64,000 bases of DNA from Bagarius yarrelli (lineage: Eukaryota; Chordata; Actinopteri; Siluriformes; Sisoridae), in NCBI GenBank assembly GCA_005784505.1, contig VCAZ01000012.1, positions 2,733,011 through 2,797,010 on the forward strand, read 5' to 3'. The notes under the pieces were generated by a model, which saw nothing but the letters and a program-made list of their open reading frames with translations, did not search any database and was not told the origin of the DNA. Position 1 is the first letter of the stretch; each line of letters starts with the position of its first letter. Made by a program: the position numbers and the translations under genes. Below are positions 57,055 through 64,000 of the stretch, one piece after another.

Positions 57055-57350
57055 TCCAGGGGCCAGCAAGGACTTCTCTGCTGGCCTAAACAATATCAGA
57101 AGCTGACTATTTGCTACCTAAATTCTTATATTTGTTCCATGAAATTGTATTACTTTATTTTCAACAGTTTATTCTCTTCATTTTGTAGCGTTTCTCTTGG
57201 CTGCACTGCTTTCAGTATGTGTATGTGTATGTGGATGTTGGATTTTTTGTTCAATCATATTTTAGCCTCTATGTGCTGATATGTCAATCTAGTCTGCCCA
57301 GTGCCTTCAGAATCAGTAGTGCTGGCCAATGTAACTTAAACTATGTTAGC
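57055..57350 (+). repeat. unnamed interspersed repeat, copy 2
   Basis: Same family as 38222-38410: starts around aggggccagcaaggac, has ctgctggcctaaacaatatc, and ends gaatcagtagtgctggcc then atgtaacttaaactat. The longer middle (57130-57290) is absent from copy 1. No ORF of its own was identified. Confidence 0.65.
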
Positions 57351-58189
57351 AATGGGAATGTTTCTTTAACTAATCAGATTTTAAATTTACCTCACAGGTC
57401 CAGTCGCTGGCCCGCAAAACGTCAGATGGTCATCAGAGTAAAACAGTTACAGCCAAGTGCGACTAGAAAACTTGTCCGTACGTGAATTAAATTATTATGC
57501 CCACAGTGGCTGACAAGGAGAAAATGACTTGTTTCGAAAATAGTTTCCAGAAAATATAGACATCACAAGCGAGGTCAGCTAACCCGAAGCTAACTAGCTT
57601 GTCTCAGCCCGATAAAGAGACTAGTGGCTAGCGCAGACCCAGCTTACAGGACGGTTATGTATAGTATTGTACTACATCTTTTTTAAGTGTGTTGGTCATG
57701 TAATATAATACCGATTATGAAATGCTCCAGATGATGTATGTGCTGTCACACGTGTGGTGGTATTGTAAGGATGTGGAGTTGTCTTAATGAGGGGGTTCTT
57801 GCTTAAAACAAATGACACCTTACTCTGGACCTTTTACGACATGAAGTAGTGGTATTAGAGGGTATCAGTAGGGTAAGTACCACCAAGCCGAGGTACCAAA
57901 ATGCCACGGCTAGCCACTGCAAAGCCTGTGTTACATTTCTACAGAAAAAAAGTTGCTGTCAATGACCTGCCCCTCACACATAATAAAATGTGTTAAATCT
58001 AAAATAGGCAGATTATCAAAATACCTTTCTGGTTTTCTGTACTATTGCAAGCTAATGAAGCACCTCTACATGTTGTCATTTATTCATTAAATTAGAAGTT
58101 ATCAGACTGAGGATTAGAACTACGGGTAAGTCGATATGTCATCAGGCTTGTGGTCTGTTCCAGAACGGATGACTAAACAATCTTTAAAA
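57351..58189. other. intergenic, unassigned
   Basis: A 57219-57485 frame crosses the repeat edge and is probably not a gene. No family was recognised. Confidence 0.4.
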
Positions 58190-61100
58190 TACAGTGACAG
58201 AACCCAAAAGTTGTTCAAAACACAGTTAGATCAATCTTACCTTTATTAAGCGCTTATGGCTAATGAAATGATTCTCGGATTAGGGAATTTGACATTCAGT
58301 GTTTAACAGAAACTGGAATAACCGAAATGAGTATGTAGGAGCACTTAAATTGAAGGGTGTCTCAAGCTGAATTCAGCTTGACATACATTCGCCTCGCGCC
58401 ACAATGGTAGAGGAGGAGGATGTCGCTCCGTTATCTTTCGGAAAATAAATTAACTACAGACAAAATAGCATTTTGCTTTACTGCGATCATACAGTGGCGG
58501 AGGTAAATTGCAGTGTGTAATTGGACCCACGTGGTAATTAGAAGAAAGGTCATACACTATTGATCTAATCTTGTAATATTATCTTTCGTGACATAAGCTC
58601 CAATATGTACAATTCTCAGTGCGCATTATAATTATTTTGGAATCACCAGTCTTATATCATTAAAAATGCGTTCATACTAATATAGTACATGATAGTGACG
58701 TGCTACAGCTTTAAAGTACATTTACATCAACTTCTGATCAGAGTTTATTAGCTCTCTTCCAGAATGTCTTCTATCATTAGATCAGTCTGATCCAACAGAA
58801 CTCGAGCGGCGACACAATACTTAGATGCCGCATTGCGCTACACGTAGATAACGTAGCTACAGTTAAAAGAAAACGAATGAAAGATAAGAAACTCGCTCCT
58901 TGGTATAATCACACACACGCTCGTTAAAACAGAGCGCCCATAAAATGAACAAAATGGCGCCAAATAGATTGTTGGTTTCCAGGCAGCAGGAAAGAAAGAA
59001 TCCTAGCTTATAAAAAAAAGCTCCTAGGTAACTAGATCAACGTATCTCTCCAACCTTATTGAAAATCATATAAATAATCCAGATTTCTATTTGACACCGG
59101 CTCAAAATTGACCCGAGGAATAAGAACTAGAAATCTGCACGATAACTGAGGCAGCAGTGAGGACTTCATGACTTTTGATAATAAAATTCAACATTAGGAG
59201 AAAATTCACGCGTTAAAACCAGACCGCTTCGAAAGATTCTGATGATAACTAACCGCATTCGATCAGCACTTAGAAAGTTTTACCTCTGGAAGAGAACAAC
59301 CTAATCAACTTCCACTAACTCATAACTTGTTATTAGATCTATCCAACGCACTTTCTAAGCAGAAAGTACCAGCAGTATCGAACCCCTGTCAAAAATAGTT
59401 GGGTATGTTTCGAATCTTTTCCATTCGCAGTTATTAACTTTATTAAGAAACCTGACCTTGACCACAATGAGCTGTCGAAATACAGGCCGATATCTAACCT
59501 TGTAGTACGTTTATCCTAGAAAAGGTGTACGCAGCAGTTAGTTCTATTACACAGAAATAACATACACGAACTTTACAATCAGGATTCTATGGCCCTATCG
59601 TGATCACACAGCATAGAGACAGAACCTGTCACAAGAGTAGCCACAAATGACCTCTTACTGGCATCCGATCAAGGCTGTGTATCGTTGCGGTATATTACTG
59701 TGACTTGCAAGGAGCGGCTTTCGATGAACCTACTAGAGTCACCCGTCTACTCTGCATACAGTCTCGAGAGAAAAAAACAAGTAGCTGTAATTTAAAGGAA
59801 TCTCGGCTATTGCGGTGGCTAAGGGTCCCCTATTTAACAGCAGCGATCGTTAGCAGTGTGGGAGGGATGTCAATATGGCACTGCATATTTTGCGTGCTCC
59901 TGTTGGTAAAGTATGTGCTCCCACCCGGGCTAGGCTTTTAGGCCCACTTCTTTTCTCTCTATAAATGTTCCTATGGAAACATAACTTCTGTAATGCTATG
60001 ATATAAGTTTTCACTGTGTACGTGATGAAACACAGCTACGACGTTTCATCATTCGGCATGATGCAGAAAGGCCCAAAGTTAATGAAGTTGAGCAATGTTG
60101 TGAACGGGGTAGTGAAATATGCAGGGATGTGGCTATTTGTGTAAGACAGAACAGTGGCCTCTTTGTCATACCTTCACAAGACTGAGGTTCTGGGTTCTGG
60201 ACCTGCGGTAGCTAAAAGTAAGCTTCCTGATCACACCTTAACCCTAGACAGTCTTTCTGTTTCACCAAGTGCAACAGTGAAAGATCTGGGTGTGACTCCA
60301 ACCATAGACTCCAATTAGTCCAGAATTCAGCAGCGGAGTCTCACTAAATCTAAAAGATATGAACACAGTACACCGGAGCACATTGCATCGGCTCCCGGTG
60401 AGATACCGCATTGATTTTAAAATATTACTTATTAGCTCTAAATGGTCTTGTGCAGCAGTACTACTAGTGTTTACACGCCTACTCGATCAAAGGATGCAGG
60501 CTGCCTGGCAGTACCGCGCATTAATAAAATCAGAAGGCCAGAGCCTTTGCTTACAGAGCCCCAATACTATGGAATAGCCTCCCTATGAATGTTCGAGGAT
60601 CAGACACAGTCTCAGTGTTTAAGTCCAGGTTAAAAACTTCAAGCATTTTGTATTGATTCACCTAGATAAAAGAGTAGATCTGGGGGACTCATGGGTGTCG
60701 AGCATTATGGTGTTCTGGTATGTTTGTTTGATGAGTGTCTTCCCCACTCTTATTGATACGGTGTTGATGATGAGCGCGGCTAGTGCCTAACATATCAGGG
60801 AGCCCTCACGTCTCTGTTTCCCTCTGGTTCTCCTTTAGTTATGCTGTCCTAGTTAGTCTTGAATCGGGTCCATGCTTGCACTCTAATTATACACCGATCA
60901 AACTATACACGTGATTTACAATGTGTCCACCTTAACGTTTTCCTTCTGTTCTTTGTCTTCCTTCACCCCTCTCTCTCTGTGCTCTTATCTCCTTTCACTG
61001 TTGAGCTTATAAATTTATGCCACAAGAGCTTTGCTCAGAGATCCAGACCCTCAGTCTCCACCCTGGGACCCAGTCGGACCCTTCCCTGTGCACCTGCTCC

Positions 61101-61505
61101 AGATTGCGTTGATTGAATAATCTACAGGGTGACCCGGATGTCCCATACTATGCCATAAAGTATTAGAGTGTCCAGCTGTGCTTTTAAGGACCTTCTTATA
61201 TGATTATAAGTTGATCACCACACCCACAATGTAACGCAGGATCATTCCTGCTACCTGTTTTTCACCCAAAGATGAGGATGGTATATCTGTGAGTCTGGTT
61301 CCCTCTGCAAGGTTTTCTTCCTTAGTTCCAGACATCTACTAGGCGAGTTTTTCTACATGCCACCGCTCGCGCCACGGCTTGCCATCAGGGAAAATGATTT
61401 CTGTTTCTTGTCATCTTATAATTTCTTCGATTGTGTAAAGCTGCTTTGTGACAATCAACCATTGTAAAAAGCGCTATACAAATAAAATTGAATTGAATTG
61501 AATAT
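58190..61505 (+). mobile_element. second LINE family (LHRLPV/aattgaattgaa-tailed), long and heavily decayed
   Basis: Ordered remnants run from endonuclease text (about 58255, LGNLTF and a TETGITE trace) through a linker. The RT entry is SKYRPISNL (59478) and HELYNQDS, and TNDLLLASDQG is at 59650. An LHRLPVRYRIDFKILLI segment lies at 60384 and NVRGSDTVSVFKSRLKT at 60591, near the protein C-terminus. The 3' UTR ends 'aaaaagcgctatacaaataa' with aattgaattgaa repeats at 61485-61502. Stops occur throughout; no frame over 85 codons survives. The 17690 fragment is the same family. In the CR1/L2/Rex1 range. Confidence 0.82.
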
Positions 61506-62160
61506 ACTTTACCTGCTTTGGCCATAAATGTACGCTATACTGATTGCATGCAAAAGGTCTTTGTCCTCTTGTCACATACAAAAATGTAAACAGTGGCTGC
61601 TAAACCAGAGCTAAGTGCAAGAAGGCATAACCATTTCGCAGATGAGCTAATTATCATTGCAGCAGGAGCTACTTTCTTGCTTATGTAGCTATATATTTTG
61701 TATATGTAACAGAACATCAGATTAAATATTGTAATCAGTGCTAGTCACTACAGTTTAGTTACAGTTAGCCAGTAACCAAAAGGTAACAAATTCAATGTTG
61801 AGCCTTTGACAATAAACAGAGCATCTATGTGTATACATATACAGTTTGGCAGAAACGTGCAAATTATTTATTATATAAAGTACAAACAAAACATCCAAAA
61901 AACCCTGTGAACAATGAAACAATAAAGAAACTGTTAATATACAGCAAAAAACACAATACAAGTACAAAAGCTTGACTTACAGTAAGCTGCTAAAAAAATA
62001 AAATTAATAAGTGATACAGAAGTGAAGGTCTAGATGAGTGTAACTGAGACAAGTATCATGCTCAGTTCCCATATGGTATTTTAATTTTTTTATGGCCAAA
62101 ATATATTTTAAATACGTGGTAAATATCAGTCATGCTTGAAAAAAATATAAGTCAATTTCC
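61506..62160. other. intergenic, nothing recognised
   Basis: AT-rich with two short minus-strand frames (60 and 70 codons) of no known family. Confidence 0.45.
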
Positions 62161-62164
62161 ATTG

Positions 62165-63400
62165 TGCTTTGTGTCTTGGGTTTGATGTCCAGAGCGATCA
62201 CAGAGGCACTCGTCGCAGGTGGCAGGGCATAGCAATTTGTGACAGCGACGCCTCCCTCCCAGATGCACTAAACGACTTCTATGCCCAGTTTGAGGTGCGG
62301 AACAACGTAGAAGTGAGGAAGACCATCCCTCCTCTCAGTGACCATGCTGCCACCCACACTGGACCCATTACAGTTTGAGTATTACAGAACCTCTTCACGG
62401 ACGATGCCATTGCCACAACTCTCCATTTGGCCCTCACACACAAGGGCACATATGTATGAGTTCTGTTCACAGACTTCCATTGAGCATTTAACACAATCAT
62501 CACTCAGCACCTTGTCAAGAAGCTGAGCCTGCTGGGCCTGGACACTTCCCTCTGCAATTGAATCCTGAACTTTCTGACTGGGAGACCTCAGTCAGTCCGG
62601 ATTGAAACAAACATCTCCAGCACCACCACACTGAGCACTGGGGCACCACAGAGTGTGTGCTCAGCCCACTACTGTTTAATCTGCTGACTCAAGACTGTAG
62701 AGGAAAGCACAGCTCAAATCACATCATTAAGATGGCTGATGACTGTACTGTGGTGGGTCTCATCAGCAAAAAAGACGAGTCAGCATACAGAGCGGAGGTG
62801 CAACAGCTAACAGCCTGGTGTAGTGCTAATAACCTGTTTCTGAACACTGACAAGATTGAGGAAATCGTTTTTGACTTTAGAGGAGGAAAGATTCTCCATG
62901 ACCATTCTCCACTGAACATTGACGGATCCTCTGTAGAGATCTTCAAAAGCATCAAATTCCTTGGTGTTCACCTGGCGGAGAACCTCACCTGGTCACTCAA
63001 CACTAGCTCCAACAGCAAAAAAGCCCAGCAGCGCCTCTACTTCCTTCGAAAACTAAGAAAAGCCCATCTTCCACCATTATATTCTATATATATTCTGTTA
63101 AGCACGGACACTTTAAATGCTGTTGGCACAATAATTGCGCTGGTTAATTGCACATCTCTTTGTTTATCTGCACATCTTTAATTATCTGGTCAGCACTATT
63201 GAATATACTGTACAGAGTGTTTTGTTTTTGTTTTGTCTATTTACACTGTCAGTTTTGCACTGTTTGCACCAGTTTGAACACATGCACTTTATGTTGCTAA
63301 GGCGATTTATTCTTTAGTCTTTAGCTCTGTGTTGTTCTTCTCTTATGTGGCTCTTTGTATTTGGGTAACTCTGTTTTTTTTGTGTAACACCATGGTGCAC
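62165..63400 (+). mobile_element. jockey-superfamily LINE, copy D (reverse transcriptase and 3' UTR)
   Basis: Begins at the linker text found in copies A and C (CDSDASLPDALNDFYAQFEV). It has a deletion before 'cactggacccattacagttt' and then RT pieces in two frames. The last and longest frame is 62657-63181, followed by the 3' UTR to about 63400 with text 'ggttgcacac'-like and 'gtaacaccatggtg'. The polyadenylation-like 'gacaataaagctt' tail is missing. Confidence 0.87.
62657..63181 (+). pseudogene. LINE reverse transcriptase C-terminal half
   Basis: The longest TE frame of copy D, 174 codons. It reads MLSPLLFNLLTQDCRGKHSS, then MADDCTVVGL with the catalytic ADD pair (usually FADD; here Met precedes it). 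QLTAWCSANNLFLNTDKIEE, IKFLGVHLAENLTW and RLYFLRKLRKAHLPP follow. After HLPP a deletion joins it to 3' UTR, so the thumb and C-terminal region of copy A (QRIVRTAEKIIG) are missing and the last 35 residues are out of family. Confidence 0.85.
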
Positions 63401-64000
63401 AGATAGGCCTATTAACTATTTACTGTATAACCACATGGAACTGATAAATCTATTTCTGTTGACATAGAACCTTTGGGAATGTGTAAAATTGCTGATTAAG
63501 CATTTTACAGTGCCTTATGGCTCTAACACTGATGTAATGGTCAGACTTTACATCGGTCTTTATTTATTTGTGAAAGAATACTCAGCAAAACAAAGCTCAT
63601 CAAGGATACCCATAAATGTGTTTTGATTGGTCTTCCTCATTGATTTGTTCATGGGGGCCAGTAGACTAATAGCTGCCTTTATGGTCTTAAATAAATGCAA
63701 ACTAGAACAATGTTCTAGGACAATGGGCCGGAATGGAGTCCCTAATGCTCAGGTCCCAGTGTTGCTAAGGTACAGCAGAGGCTAAGATTTTGGACATCCA
63801 ACTGGAACTAGCAGAAGAACATGAGACGGGCTTAACCTTATCTCACTAGCCCCGTGGGCCTCACTCAAACTGAGGAAGTCCGCTCTCTGGATTAAGATTC
63901 GCTTAAACACTTAAATTTTATAAAATGTAATAAATTATACAGTCTAAATGTACTGAACTGGTTTATTAGATACATACACGTATTCACAACTTTTTCTTCT
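63401..64000. other. intergenic, nothing recognised
   Basis: No coding or repeat assignment to the right edge of the window. Confidence 0.45.

Noticed and set aside
57219..57485. 88-codon plus-strand frame as a gene
   Set aside because: It runs from inside the unnamed repeat into flanking DNA and has no recognised family.

Overview
This window is vertebrate genomic DNA, almost certainly from a teleost and probably an ostariophysan such as a catfish. The organism guess is an inference from the repeats: tRNA-headed SINEs ending in an 'aaatgtaaatgtaa' tail, several Tc1-like transposons, Tf1/sushi-type Gypsy elements with chromodomains, and jockey-superfamily LINEs. The sequence is AT-rich with long microsatellites and no bacterial-style gene packing.

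Only one host gene is supported: qki (Quaking, a STAR-family KH RNA-binding protein), on the minus strand. Coding exon 1 is at 37344-37485 and coding exon 2 at 14484-14626. They are separated by a 22.7-kb intron 1, and the first 14.5 kb of intron 2 runs off the left edge. Both splice junctions are canonical, and the two exons join in frame to encode residues 1-95, which is the Qua1 dimerisation region and the approach to the KH domain. A CpG-dense segment at about 37960-38150, with a 14-bp palindrome around CACGTG, marks the probable promoter.

The rest is intron or upstream intergenic DNA filled with decayed mobile elements. Intron 2 (1-14483) holds a DIRS-like gag fragment, Tc1 copies, a long LINE carrying a SINE, a hAT MITE with a perfect target duplication, and an RTE fragment 80 bp from the exon 2 donor. 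Intron 1 holds a 734-bp MITE, LINE tails, a Tc1/Gypsy/Tc1 sandwich, a minus-strand Gypsy interrupted by a SINE, and a hAT element containing another SINE. The region right of the promoter (38150-64000) holds a Tc1, a PIF/Harbinger remnant, RTE and jockey-group LINEs, and a Gypsy chromovirus with both LTRs (50794-54188). The LTR segments still present in both ends of that element differ at 4 of 105 bases. A second Gypsy remnant ends with its LTR directly against a minus-strand LINE, and a long decayed LINE follows at 58190-61505.

I found no intact transposable element, no non-coding RNA gene I can defend, and no clearly new biological system. The points most worth checking are the Gypsy chromovirus whose gag start codon lies inside its LTR beside a candidate self-priming site, the RTE insertion close to the qki exon 2 donor, and the promoter palindrome.
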